Assembly: GCA_947284805.1 (NCBI GenBank)
Contig: OX369281.1
Span: 7,256,501 to 7,320,500 of the forward strand
DNA: 64,000 nt
Reading direction: 5' to 3'
DNA from: Coleophora flavipennella
Taxonomy: Eukaryota > Arthropoda > Insecta > Lepidoptera > Coleophoridae
The notes beneath the pieces were generated by a model. That model saw only the letters and a list, made by a program, of their open reading frames with translations, did no database searches and was not told where the DNA came from. The position numbers were made by a program, and so were the translations under genes. How positions within the stretch are numbered: the stretch's first letter is position 1; every line of letters starts with the position of its first letter. Below are positions 31,313-43,466 of this stretch, one piece after another.

Positions 31313-31690
31313 AGTCTTCAGAAAACAATCAAATCTTTTTTTCATATGGAGGTATAGACAGTTTATAAAAAAAAAGAATTTTATTATCCTCTGAAAATGA
31401 TCAAATCTTTTTTTCATATGGAGATATAGACAGTTTATGAAAAGAGTTTTATTATCCTCTGAAAATGATCAAATCTTTTTTTCATATGGAGGTATAGACA
31501 GTTTATGAAAAGAGTTTTATTATCCTCTGAAAATGATCAAATCTTTTTTTCATATAGAGGTATAGACAGTTTATAAAAAGAGTTTTATTATCCTCTGAAA
31601 ATGATCAAATCTTTTTTTCATATGGAGGTATAGACAGTTTATGAAAAGAGGTTTATTATCCTCTGAAAATGATCAAATCTTTTTTATCTT
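31313..31690 (+). repeat. 68-bp minisatellite, about five copies
   Basis: ATCAAATCTTTTTTTCATAT starts at 31328, 31400, 31468, 31536 and 31604, with a partial copy at 31672. The unit also contains GGTATAGACAGTTTATGAAA and TTTTATTATCCTCTGAAAAT. An ATTAA run precedes it at 31218-31250. Confidence 0.85.
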
Positions 31691-31699
31691 TTATGTTTG

Positions 31700-32510
31700 T
31701 TTTGACAACCGATATTATTGCCTTGGCAACCGATTTTGTTGGTAAACAAAAATAAATAGTATCTCTCTTTCTATCTTCACTAATTTATATATCTCTCTCA
31801 ACTTCTGTTCGCCTCGCCCGAACACACTTCCGTAACGCTCTCGTCACGCATGCACCAGCTTACTCCCCAAGTCAGTTTTACTTCATAAAGCTCGTCTCGT
31901 GTCGTCACATATCGAGAGAACAATTTTGAAGCTCACAATTTCGCACGGAGATGAAAAATTCTGGCACACATGTTCTGCGATGAAAAGCGGCCTTGCTTGT
32001 TCGGCCTCGAGGCAGCAAGCCGCGGTCACGCCTGTTAACTACGCACTTGTGATCAGTTTGAAGACGTCACCGAAATAATTTCACCGATCATTTGTCATAC
32101 TCGAACCATTTCCCTATTGCCTACTATAAGTATTTATTTATTTTTAATTACAAATTTGAGTGCGTTTGACTACATCTCACCTGATGGAAAGTCACGATGT
32201 ACTTATTCGAGGAAGTTAATTAATGCCCATTCACTCTCGCCTTGAAGATCTACACATTCTGCTACAATGCGCAGATAGAACATAAATTGGATGTGATTTA
32301 AGTTTCTTTCATTTAGGTATCTGTCCTACTACTTTTCTCTCCATTTTGTCTCAACTTTGACCTTGTTGAATTTATTTCGCGCGAATTTGCAATCAACAGG
32401 TGTTAGGAATTCGCGCGCTGATCATGGTATGTATGACTAATCGTGATCATCCCATCACTTATTCGCGCGGACTTGCGATAACCGCGCGCATGTATAGGAT
32501 AAGGCAGAAG
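31700..32510. other. Intergenic, no gene seen
   Basis: AT-rich with slightly GC-richer patches at 31800-32050 and 32340-32510 (GAATTCGCGCGC, ACTTGCGATAACCGCGCGC). No ORF worth calling; a short SINE-B-like scrap is near 32160-32200. Confidence 0.4.
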
Positions 32511-32516
32511 TAAGTG

Positions 32517-32645
32517 TCATCATCATCATATCAGCCGAAGCACGTCCACTGCTGGACATAGGCCTCCCCCAAGGATTTTCACGACGACCGGTTCTGCGCT
32601 ACCCGCATCCAGCGGCTTCCCGCGACCTTCACCAGGTCATCGGTC
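32517..32645 (-). mobile_element. LINE 3'-end fragment
   Basis: ATCATCATATCAGCCGAAGC, ACGTCCACTGCTGGACATAG, CCCGCGACCTTCACCAGGTC. 32646-33310 beyond it is AT-rich with nothing recognised. Confidence 0.7.
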
Positions 32646-33324
32646 CACGGATAAGAAGTAAGTAGTCAATAAAAATAAAAAAATCTTCTAAATAATCTAT
32701 AAAATCTGTTTTTGAAAAACCTGAAAATAATTTAAGGGGGAATTTAGCTCATGAAACTTCTTTATTTATATAGGCAAGCTGAAAAAAACCCGAACTTGTA
32801 ATGACTCTAAGTAATATATTGAGAAAGCTTTGATTCTGTAAAGAAATATTTAAATTTTAAAATATCACAATTTTAATACTGTACTTATTTTGTATAATGT
32901 ACCAACTTAACTATGAATGAGATATATACCAATTGTGAATAGAAAAAAAATTGACTATATCATTTAATTAATGACATGAATCTATTATCTCATTCATTAA
33001 CCGATCTTCTATTTAATTTAATTATTATTTTACGTTTGACAAAAATACGAATAATATTATAGAATATGATTTGACATTTTGACATCTATAAATATTTTGG
33101 TGTGATAATAATGTTATTAAAAATATGTACATAATTTTGCATGCTTCTCTTAGGCTAAACATGAGAAATTTTATATTGTAGAATCTAACATCTTATTTTA
33201 CCATTTTTAAAGCGAAATAAACATTTGATTTCAAAAACAAATTAGAAGATGTGTTGCGTTCATACATCATACAGGTAAATACTGAGGTTACACAATGCAA
33301 ATATACCACTATTAAAAGTAAGGT

Positions 33325-33690
33325 TAGCGATTCTGTGAGCTACGTCGGTTACTTTGGTTCTCCTGCGGATTTAAGTGGTAGTGGGCAGGGCACATAGCTC
33401 GTAGAGCAGATGGCCGTTGGGACAGTAAAGTTCTCGAGTGGCGACCGCGCACCGGAAAACGTAGCGTAGGAAGGCCTGCAGATGGCCGTTGGGACAAAAA
33501 AGTTCTCGAGTGGCGACCGTGCACCGGAAAAAGTAGCGTAGGTAGACCTCCCACGCGGTGGACCGATGACCTGGTGAAGATCGCGGGAAACCGAAGGCTG
33601 TGGGCAGCGTAGGACCGGTCGTCGTGGAAATCCTTGGGGGAGGCCTTTGTCCGGCAGTGGACGTTTTTCGGCTGATATTGATGATGATGA
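33325..33690 (+). mobile_element. LINE 3' end with inverted 5' piece and internal duplication
   Basis: 33325-33370 (AGCGATTCTGTGAGCTACGT, TTTGGTTCTCCTGCGGAT) is antisense. From about 33371 the copy is sense (GGGCAGGGCACATAGCTCGT to CGGCTGATATTGATGATGAT). CAGATGGCCGTTGGGACA begins twice (33407, 33479), a tandem duplication of about 72 bases. Looks like a twin-priming product. Confidence 0.7.
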
Positions 33691-34036
33691 TGAAAATTAA
33701 TGCTAAAAACTTTTTAATCTGAATGATATCATTTGATTTGATATTCCTCTCCCAAATAATATCAATAATCACACTAAGTTTCACGCTTGTATGTATTACC
33801 GTTATTATGAAAGAGCAAAATCAAAAATACTTACAAAAACATTATTTTTGTATCGGGACCCACCTTAATTTTTAACTTTTTGTAATTTATTGTTATAGCG
33901 ACAATAAAAAGACATACTCTGTGAAATTTTCAACTTTTTATCTATTACGGTTCTTGAAATACAGCCCGCTAACAAACAGATAGACGGACAGACGAGACTT
34001 AGTAATAAATAAGGTCTCATTAGTCACCCTGTGTGT

Positions 34037-34386
34037 ATATGTCGTGGCCATATCGTTGAAATTGGTCAGATCATGAAATGGCCGTCGTAGAATTGGCCAG
34101 ATCTACATAAGTTATTCGTAGGCCAGATCATGAATACCCGGACGGAATTGAGTTGAGCGAGCGAAGCGACCTATAATAGGTTCGTTAGGTTTGACGATGA
34201 TACTGTCAAATAGCTTCGCAAGCTAGGCTCCCCCCTGGGTGGAGAAAAGAAGGCAGTTAGGTTAGGTTAGCATGATATGCTTGGCTATTTCATGATCTGA
34301 TCAATCCATTTCATGATCTGGCCAATTCTACGACGGCCATTTCATGATCTGACCAATTTCAACGATATGGCCACGACATATACATC
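34037..34386. mobile_element. Fold-back element, arms about 70 bp
   Basis: TATATGTCGTGGCCATATCG, TTGAAATTGGTCAGATCATG, AAATGGCCGTCGTAGAATTG on the left; the exact reverse complement at 34315-34386. The core (34148-34260) is the GAGTTGAGCGAGCGAAG repeat also seen at 23.2 and 39.8 kb. Confidence 0.75.
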
Positions 34387-34389
34387 ACC

Positions 34390-35089
34390 ATAGAAATCTT
34401 AGCGCAATAAAAATTTGAATCTTTATGAAATTGATCAGTCGAGAATCTAACTTTGTTTAACATACTTGAATTTGAAATAATTTTCGAAAAACCTGATAAC
34501 TTTTAGGTACTACAAACTTTAATCTGAAAAGAATTTTAATTATTTTGTATTCTTCTCAGCAAACCCTTTCATTTGATACCCATATTGTAGGAGTGAATTA
34601 AAAATAACTAGTCCGCCATCTTGGGTGTGCTGCCATGTTGGTTTTAGAATGACGTCACACAGTTAACCATGCATTGTCATCCAAACTGAACGAGTATACA
34701 AAATTTCAGCTGAATCGGTTTAAGAAATCAGCTCAATTAGAGTTGCAAGATTTCACCCGAACAAACATACATAAGTACATTGCAAGTGAAATAAAAGCTT
34801 GTAAAATATCAGACTTTTGCAAGCTACTGAGATTATAATTACTAGTCAGTTTGATCAACCTCATTCAAGATTATGCATAAACAGTGCATAAACACACTAA
34901 TTGACATATAACAGAAATAGTATGGTCTCATCGAAATTGAAGCAATCATCATCAGGCGTTTCCCCAGACCCGCAATCCTCCGCAACTGATTTTGTATGTA
35001 CTTACTCAAATTTAAATTAAATTTTCGTATCTAACCAATAATTAATCAAAATTTATTTATAAATACACAATAAATCTATAAGGCCCCTA
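34390..35089. other. Intergenic, nothing firm
   Basis: Contains phrases common in lepidopteran LINE or Helitron interiors (CCATCTTGGGTGTGCTGCCA, ATTTCAGCTGAATCGGTTTA), but no ends or ORF could be fixed. Confidence 0.4.
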
Positions 35090-35094
35090 CGGCC

Positions 35095-36150
35095 AACAAC
35101 AAGCTTAGGTTGATAAAGTAGATTCTAAATGCTTAGCACGTGATGTTTCAAAAATATGCTTTATTTTAGTTTACACCCTACCCTACTTAATGTATCTTTT
35201 AACCTACAGAGGCAGATAACGTAGTTTCTAAATGCTTAGCACGTGATGTTTCAAAAATATGCTCTGTTTTACTTTACACCTAACTACTTAAATTATCTTT
35301 TAACCTAAAAGCTTAGCAAGCGATGTTTCAAAAATATGCTCTATTTTACTTTACACCTCACTACTTAAATTATCTTTTAACCTAAAAGCTTAGCAAGCGA
35401 TGTTTCAAAAATATGCTCTATTTTACTTCATATTACACCGTACCTATTTAAATTATCTTTTAAATTTCAAAGGTAGACAAAGTAGATTCTAAATTCTCAG
35501 CACGCCATTGTTCAAAAATATGCTCTATTTTACTTTACACTCTACCTACTTAAATTATATTTTAACCTACAGAGGCTGATAAAGAAGATTCTAAAAGCTT
35601 AGCAAGCGATGTTTCAAAAATATGCTCTATTTTACTTCATATTACACCCTACCTATTTAAATTATCTTTTAAATTTCAAAGGTAGACAAAGTAGATTCTA
35701 ATTTCTCAGCACGCCATTGTTCAAAAATATGCTCTATTTTACTTTACACTCTACCTACTTAAATTATCTTTTAACCTACAGAGGCTGATAAAGAAGATTC
35801 TAAAAGCTTAGCACGCGATGTTTCAAAAATATGCTCTATTTTACTTTACCCCCTACCTACTTAAATTATTTATTAAACTTCAAAGGTAGACAAAGTAGAT
35901 ACTAAATGCTTAGCAAGCGATGGTTCAAAAATAATTATGCTCTAATTTTACTTTACACCCAACCTACTTAAATTATCTTTAAAAATCTAAAGGTAGACAA
36001 AGTAGATTCTAAATGCTTAGCACGTGATGTTTCAAAAATATGCTCTATTTTACTTTACACCCTACATTTAAATTATCTTATAACTTACAGCGGTAGAGTA
36101 GATAAATACTTAGCACGCGATGTTTCAATAAAATATTTTGATCTTTGAAT
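35095..36150 (+). repeat. Satellite-like array, about 105-bp units with higher-order structure
   Basis: Eleven units marked by TTCAAAAATATGCTCTATTT and CTTAGCACGCGATG. Ends of the marker fall near 35160, 35263, 35340, 35417, 35524, 35626, 35733, 35835, 35941, 36044 and about 36138. Spacing alternates 107/102, so pairs form 209-bp higher-order repeats, after two shortened 77-bp units. Confidence 0.8.
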
Positions 36151-37690
36151 TAGATTGCCTGCATGTAGTAAAATAACTATCCCCCCACCCATGAGGACCT
36201 AATCTAGTATTCAAAGCATAATTTTACATTGTTACACTTTTATGACACGGAAGTGCGATAAAGCAGGGCTCCTGAGTGCTGCTACCAGTAATACTTATCG
36301 TGTCGTATTTACGGGGTGACAATGATGCGTTACGTCCACCGTATACCTGCGTCATACTGTCTCGGCATCAGAAGGACGTACTGCCTACAAACGCACTCAT
36401 TAGATCCCCTGAGTCCATTGTCAATTACAAGACAAAAAGTCCCACGGTTTATAAAGGTCCGGGCGTGCGTGCGCGCGCGCAGAGCGCATCTCCGACAGCG
36501 AAGCAGCAGTGTGTCTTGTGTAAGAGTCGCGATTACAGGATTGAGTCAACAACGGAAAACAAAGTAAGTACCTACATAGGTAAATTGAATTTTAAATAAC
36601 TATTTACACAAGGTGCTTTTAACCGACTTAAAAAAAATAGGAGGTTCTCAAGTCAACCCGCTATTTTATTTTTGACCACGTATAACTTTTTCTAGAGTAG
36701 TCCGATTTCGATAATTCTTTTTTATTGGATAGTATATGCCTCTAGGATAGTCCTATATAAGTTTTATCAAAATCGGTTAACTTTTTTAGGAAATTAACAA
36801 AAAAGTGCCAAAATTGTACTTTTAGCTATTGGAATCGGTTTTTTAAAAGTGTTCAGCATGGTCAATTATTAATAGCGTGAAAGCCTTTAAAGTAGACTCT
36901 GAGACTGAACAACTTCCCCAAAGTCAAAAAAAACTAAACTTTTTTTTTGTATAATTTCCGAAGAAAATTTTGCAATAGAGTTCTATAATGGAAAGTTGAT
37001 ATTAAGTTTCATTATTGGAGCCCCTAAAGGCTTGAACACTATTTAAAAATACCCTGTAGTTAAAATAAACCTAATTAAATAAGTCCGATATCTTAATACC
37101 TAGTTTAAAACTTAGATATGTAATTAATATTTCTTTTTATTGGCTCCGATTGAGTATGGGACCCATCGGCCCCGGTAATTTGTTCTTTCCGTTGAGTAAT
37201 ACTGGGACTCATCGGCCCCGGCAACAACACGCGACCTTATGCCCTAAAGTAAGCAAATATAGTTAAAACTGTATTAAAACTGCCTTGGATTTATTTATGT
37301 ACTTACGTCGTTATTAAATTCTGCTTCTAGTGCCATACGCAGCGCAGTTCAATATAAAATCATAGACAAACTTTTCAATTTGACAATTTCCTTTTCATTT
37401 CCGCCATTTTGGAAAATGGCCGGTCCCTTCCTTCAGGCGGACCCGCCATTTTGGAAAATCATATCGTGTAACAAATTAGCTCATTCTTTAGACAATATCC
37501 TATGGTGTTTCGTATATTTTTTGTAAGACCGTTATTTGATAGTAAAATACCAAAACATTTCATTTTATGAAACAGTTTTTGTCCGCTTCTCCCGCGGTGC
37601 CTCGCCTTATATACGATCAGGAATAACCCCTGCGCCTCCCCTGAAGGAAATCCTGTATCGGCGCAATTCCTTAGATTGTGTAACTAAATA
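36151..37690. other. Intergenic, no gene seen
   Basis: 36618-36870 is a member of the CCGACTT...GGAGGTTCTCAAG dispersed family. 36455-36490 is a GC-rich CGCGCG run. 37140-37220 carries GGACCCATCGGCCCCGG-like phrases twice. No coding exon recognised. Confidence 0.4.
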
Positions 37691-37696
37691 CCTACA

Positions 37697-38430
37697 TGGA
37701 TCACAAAATTATCGAGGATTTTTTCAAAAGAAAAAGTCTATCTTTTGCGATTTCAGTAAACTTTTTGAAAAAAAATTGTTCGTTTTCATTAAAATGGCCG
37801 TCCTAAAAAAATATTTTCTACTAGCTGTACTTCGTCCGCGTTTAGGTTTTGAATTTTCCCACGGGAACTTTTGAATTTTCCTGGTTAAAAAAGTATTCTA
37901 TACCTATGTTAACCGGGGCTATAAGGAACCACCATACAAATATTCATCAAAATCGGCCTGGTAGTTTTTGCGTGATGCGCAAACATACACACAGACAGAC
38001 AGACAAAAATTCTAACAGTTGTTGTTTTGGCCTCTATATCGTTAGGAATGTCCACCGACATAGATCACAAAATTATCGAGGATTTTTTCGTAAGAAAAAG
38101 TCCATTTTTGCGATTTCAGTAAACTTGTAAAAAAAATTGTTTATTTTCGTTACAATGGCCGACTTCAAAATATTTTCTACTAGCTGTGCCCGCGACTTCG
38201 TCCATGTGGAGATTTTGAATTTTCCCACGGGAATTCTTTAATTTTCCGGGTTAAAAAAAGTATCCTATATGTTAACCGGGGCTATATGGAACCACCATAC
38301 AAAATTTCATCAAAATCGGCATGGTAGTTTTTGCGTGATGCGCGAACATACAGACAGACAGTCAGACAAAAAATTGTTGTCAAAAATTCGTTGTCAAAAA
38401 TTCTTAAAGTTGTAGTTTTGGCCTCTAAAT
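37697..38430 (-). repeat. Tandem duplication of a 365-bp segment with a Helitron-like end
   Basis: GATCACAAAATTATCGAGGA starts at about 37699 and 38063. Both copies continue through TTTTGCGATTTCAGTAAACT, TACTAGCTGT (CTAG at 37821 and 38180), TTTTCCCACGGGAA and TTTTTGCGTGATGCGC to a CAGACAGACAG run. 38431-39230 has nothing recognised apart from an R200 scrap near 39093-39130. Confidence 0.7.
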
Positions 38431-39242
38431 CGTTAGTAATGTCCACCACAGATATTATTTTCCGATATTTTCCGATGAAATATTCATGTACAGACACGGC
38501 CCCGTTCCGGTCTATGTATATAAATATAGATGTTACCGAACAACCTGTATATGATAGTCACTATAATAATTAAGCCATTCTCCATACAAAAAGGTTTAAC
38601 TCCTTAGTATCGATGAGGAAGAAATAATTTTCGAAAAAGCTAAAACTTTTAGGTGCAAGCTTTTATTTGAAGAGTTTTATGAACAAAACACCAAATGCTC
38701 AAATGAATATATACACGTGTCCAAATTCAAAAAGGCGAGCATAGTATTTCTAACGATTCTATTGAAAATAAAAGACAATCCTGGAACCTTGTTTCCACCT
38801 CCAAAATTCATCATTAGATCAACTTTACTTCAAAATACTATAAAAGGATCTATTGTCACCGAGAATACGGCTTCATACAAATTTTCAGCTCAATCGGATT
38901 TCTGGAAGTCACTATTCAAAAGTTTGCAGATTGGGCCCACCTAAACAAACTATAACATACATACAAACATTACAAGTTTAATAAAAGGTTATCAAATTAT
39001 GACGTCACGATAATTCGTTTTTCATCATCGTCATTATTGTCGTCGCGCCTTGTTTTAGAACAATACGAGTTTATTGTACCTGACTATCGTCACAGTATAT
39101 ATATTAGTACTAACGTACTATCGTGACTATAACTATCGTTTTTGTCAACTACCTAATTTACTAAGGGTATTAAGCCTATAACTGTAAATCCCCTTTTTTT
39201 GAACAAAGTATTCGAAAGAAGCACCAAAAATACTGGTCATCA

Positions 39243-39680
39243 TCATCATTATATCACCCAAAAAACGTCCACTGCTGGACTAAGGCCTCCCCCAAGGATT
39301 TCCAATACGACCGGTCCTGCGCTGCCCGAATCCATCGGCTTCCCGCGATCTTCACCGGGTCGTTGGTCCACCGCGTGGGGGAGGCCTACCTACGCTACGT
39401 TTTCCGGTGCGCGGTCGCCACTCGAGCACTTTACTGCCCCAACGGCCATCTGTTCTACGAGCTATGTGCCCAGCCCACTTGCCACTTCAGTTTAGCGATT
39501 CTGTGAGCTATGTCGGTTACTTTAGTTCTCCTGCGGATCTCCTCGTTTCTGATTCGATCACGCAGAGAAACTCCGAGCATAGCACGCTCCATGCCCTTTG
39601 GGTGACCTTGAGCCTTCTTATGAGGCCCTTAGTAAGCGACCATATCTCAGTGCCGTAAGTCATCACTGGCAACATACACT
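39243..39680 (-). mobile_element. LINE 3' end, longest fragment
   Basis: From TATATCACCCAAAAAACGTC to CGACCATATCTCAGTGCCGT, antisense. The opposite strand reads as the terminal part of an endonuclease/reverse-transcriptase polyprotein (GHIARRTD, GRPPTRW, RSSWKSLG type motifs), frameshifted. Confidence 0.75.
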
Positions 39681-40288
39681 GGTCAAAGACTGGTCAAAAA
39701 ATACTGAATTGCAAACTAAATAAGTAAAATTTAGTACTTGTACCGTTTAATGGATAAGGCAAAACTGTTCAGTGATAATCTGTTACTAAAATACTAAGTG
39801 AGCGACTTACCGTGACCCATTTTTGATCCGCCACCCAGGAGGCTTCTCGAGGCTCCTAATCAAACCTAACAGTCCGATTATCGCTCGCTTCGGTCGCTCA
39901 ACTCTAGTCCAGTTGAGAATCCGTTCAGTCTTACTTAATATTGTATGACTTGTAAATTTTTTGAATGTGATTTTGTAATGTAAACATACATTATTGTAAT
40001 GTCAAAGCATTTTAGAAATTCCGTTGCAGGATTGGATAATTCAGTGTGCAATCCAGTATCTCTTTTATACCTATACTATAAGTTTTTTTTGGTTTAAAAA
40101 CTTCGTAAACCTATGTTTTGCCTCGCACTAATCATTCATAAAACTAGGCTGATTACCCATGTTTTGAAAAATGTTGATATTATTTAACTGGTGCAATCCA
40201 ATTTGTAAAAACCGGTCAAGTGCGAGTCGTACTTTTGGGTGCGGAACCCAAAAAAATCAAAGAAAAAACAATTTTTACTTATATATCA

Positions 40289-41037
40289 CTAGCTTTTGCC
40301 CGCGGCTTTACCCGCGTGGACATTGTGTTTTTTATGACTGTCTGAGGGTGAGTGTGAGCGAGCCGCAAGCGGCTCGCGAACGTGGACATGAGTTTTCTCC
40401 AGATCCTTCAGAATATTCATTCAACAGTCTATGTCACTTCCCACCCCCTCAACCACTTCTAATAAAAAAATAAAAAATTTCAATCCGTTGCTCCGTTGCG
40501 ACGCCGAAGTGCGCGAGCGTGGAAATTAGTTTTCTTACCCTAGATTCCTCAGGAACTATGTTACAATATGCTAATTAGTAAATTGTCATATCCCACCTCC
40601 GCAACCATCTCTGTGCAAAAAATCATAACAATCCATTTTTCCGTTGCGATGTTAAAGAAATTAAACAAAAAAGAGTATTATTTTCAGTTCCCACGCGGAC
40701 TGCATCGGACTATGCTATTTTCACGGGATAAATAATTTTCAGAAAACCTTAAAAGTTTTAGGTACAAACTTTTGATATTGCATTGTCACGCAATATACAT
40801 ATGCATGCAAAATTTCAGCTTAATCGGAAACCGGAAAGTGGGTCAAATTTAACTTGCAAGATTACACACAAACAAACATACAAACATTGCAACTTAATTA
40901 AAAGCTTGTAAAAATTGCCTTTGTCCTTCCAACTTCTCAGTGACACAGGAAACCTGCATGCCAAATTTCATTAAGATTGGTCGAGGTATTCACACGTGAA
41001 AAGGTAACAAACACATTTTCACGTTTAAAATATTAGT
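40289..41037 (-). mobile_element. Probable Helitron, diverged
   Basis: On the minus strand ends ...CCGCGGGCAAAAGCTAG, followed by T at 40288, and begins near TTACTAATATTTTAAACGTG. The interior has GAGTGTGAGCGAGCCGCAAG and CAGCTTAATCGG phrases. The 5' boundary is approximate. Confidence 0.55.
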
Positions 41038-41194
41038 AAGGTTAAGGATACTTTAATTATACATCAACGAGAGTATAATTAAAGTTATACTCTCGATAGT
41101 ATTTATTTACTTTACTGTATGGCGATATTTCATTGAGTATAAAAGACATCAACGAGACCGGCAGTTAAAATGTTTTTAGGGTTCCGTACTAGGT

Positions 41195-41500
41195 TACGGG
41201 GCAAAGGGCAACCCCAAGGATTTCCACGACGACCGTTCCTGCGCTGCCCGCATCCGCGTCTTCCCGCGCGCTCGGCACTCGAGAAATTTACTGTCTGTTC
41301 TACGAGCTATGTGCCCTGCCCACCGCTACTTAAGTTTAGCGATCCTGTTAAGCTACGTCGGTTACCTTGGTTCTCCTACGGATCTCCTCATTTCTGATTC
41401 GTTCCCGTAGAGAAACCCCGCGAGTAGTTCGTTCCATCGCCCTTTGGGTGACCTTGAGCCTTCTTTTAGGTCCCTTAGTAAAAGAACATGTCTCAGTTCC
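41195..41500 (-). mobile_element. LINE 3'-end fragment
   Basis: CCCCAAGGATTTCCACGACG, CGAGCTATGTGCCCTGCCCA, CGTCGGTTACCTTGGTTCTC, GGTGACCTTGAGCCTTCTTT, followed by TAGTAAAAGAACATGTCTCA. Upstream, 41069-41096 is a short perfect hairpin (CGAGAGTATAA). Confidence 0.7.
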
Positions 41501-41832
41501 TTGGGTTTGGTAGCCTGGCATCTGCCGGGGATTCCCCGCACCCCGGGCATACACAAATCAACAATAAATATTACACTAAAGTACTAATAGAAATTGTAAC
41601 TTATTCTAAGCGAAATTAAGTCTTAGTTACTCACAAATGTGTCATATTGTTTTCATGTGTTTTCACGTGTCATATTTTATTTTTATTTTATTTTTTAAGG
41701 AAAACTAGGTTACATTATATGATCAAACATTTAGAAGATAAGGAACATTGAGAAGTTTTCGCCTTTAGGTTACAGATAAGCTAGTTTATTGTTTTCATGT
41801 GTGATATTATTTGTTTTATGTCAATGATAAAG

Positions 41833-41950
41833 ACCGACGACCTGGTGAAGGTAGCGGGAGGCCGCTGGATGCGGGCAGCGCAGGACCGATCTTCGTGGAA
41901 ATCCTTAGGGGAGGCCTTTGTCCAGCAGTGGACGTCTTTCGGCTGATATA
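41833..41950 (+). mobile_element. LINE 3' terminus, tail interrupted by SINE-C
   Basis: GACGACCTGGTGAAGGTAGC, CAGGACCGATCTTCGTGGAA, GCAGTGGACGTCTTTCGGCT, GATAT. The usual GATGATGAT continuation appears only after the SINE (ATGATGATATCAATG at 42214). Confidence 0.7.
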
Positions 41951-42212
41951 AATAAATAAATAAATAAATATTCTGGGACAAATCACACATGGTCATCTGG
42001 CCCCAAAGTAGGATTACCTGTGTTATGGGTTACCAGAGACTGATATACATACTCATATACGTTTAAATACATACATATATAGATATTTAACACCCAGACA
42101 CAGAGCAAACAAATCTGCTCATCACACAAATGTTTTCCCTGGGTGGGGATCGAACCCACAACTCTCGGATCAGTAGTCAAGAGCACTAACCACTGAGCCA
42201 CCGAGTCAGTCA
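41951..42212 (-). mobile_element. SINE-C, second copy
   Basis: Nearly identical to 17897-18155, inserted in the tail of the LINE at 41833. Confidence 0.8.
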
Positions 42213-42300
42213 AAATGATGATATCAATGATTTTATTTTGACATGGTTGTTTGTGATTATTGTTTTTTTTATTATTTTTCATAAACGACATTATGTAATA

Positions 42301-42499
42301 CTAGATTTTTCCAGCGGCTTCGCTCGCGTGATCATAGTTTCTATGACTGTATTCGAGGGTGTGCGTGGAAAAAAGTAGCTTATATATTAATCCAGGTCCT
42401 AATCTGTCTACCTACCAAATTTCAGCCAGATACGTTTAGTAGTTTTTGCGTAACAAACATCCATACATACAAACTTTCGCGTTTATAATATTAGTACGA
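42301..42499 (-). mobile_element. Non-autonomous Helitron (199 bp)
   Basis: Minus strand: A-TCGTACTAATATTATAAACG ... CACGCGAGCGAAGCCGCTGG, AAAAATCTAG-T. Same structure as 18557-18774. Confidence 0.8.
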
Positions 42500-42611
42500 T
42501 GTAATTACTGTTTTATCTCCATCAGAAAGAGTATAATAAGAACCTATTTTGAATAAAATAAACATTTTAAAATCTTGAAAATCTGTAACCTGATAAGGTG
42601 CACTCATATGG

Positions 42612-42728
42612 TACCACATTAATGTCACATCAAGCTATGCACTCGTAGTGCGATTCTGATCCATACCCATTCGGCATAAGAACGGTACAAAGTCCAAAGT
42701 GTGTAGCTTGATGTGCTGGCTTGTGTAC
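42612..42728. mobile_element. MITE, second copy of the 18338 family
   Basis: GTCACATCAAGCTATGCACT, GGCATAAGAACGGTACAAAG, TGTAGCTTGATGTGCTGGC. The inverted ends extend to GGTAC on both sides here. 42730-43258 holds nothing recognised. Confidence 0.6.
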
Positions 42729-43261
42729 CATCTCTGCCCCTGAACTGCACACTAACTACCTAAATATGATAATGAATAGCCAGAGACCGCCGTATGCAGA
42801 CAACGGTAGGTCAAAACACCGTGAGAATAGTCTAACAAACGGGCGATTATTGTTTTGAGGGCCACCGTAGCAGAAATTATCCTCTTGGTCAAGTGCAGTG
42901 TGTCATAGCCCATATTGTGTTAAACCTAATGGTTTGTTACCCAAACGGTTAGCCACAAAGACGCGTTACCTACAGAAACATCATTGTTTAAGAGCACTTT
43001 AACATTGCGTAAGTTTTCTTTAGGTTTTACGAGACCGTTGCGTCCGATTGCGTTCTTCGTCCATACTCCATCCCACAAGAGCTAAGTTATAGTAAAACTA
43101 AACTAAGTATCGTAATAATGGGTATTTACACAAACAGAGAAGTACTTAAGTCGGAATAGGAGCACTAGGTTAGTTGATACTTAATTGTTAGCGTCTTTTA
43201 CCTACGACCTACGTGTAACTTGATGTAAACTAAAGATTAAAATAATTACAACTATAGCGAA

Positions 43262-43437
43262 GTATATATTAGTACTAACATACAGTATGGACACTCCCTG
43301 CCGCTCTCTAGATTCCGACCTCACCCCCTCGTCACCCAGATTGATCAGATTGGTTACATTTCGCCGCCATTTTGTTCTGTCATTCCTTTTTTGAAATATC
43401 ATTTCTGGTCCGTTGTATGAAGTGTCCAGGGTGTGAC
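43262..43437 (+). repeat. R200 repeat just upstream of the cuticular gene
   Basis: ATATTAGTACTAACATACAG to GAAGTGTCCAGGGTGTGA, ending 29 bases before the first ATG of the glycine-rich gene. It may contribute promoter or leader sequence; that is inference only. Confidence 0.65.
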
Positions 43438-43466
43438 TATAGTGAGTGCCTACTTCGTTGTTTTAG

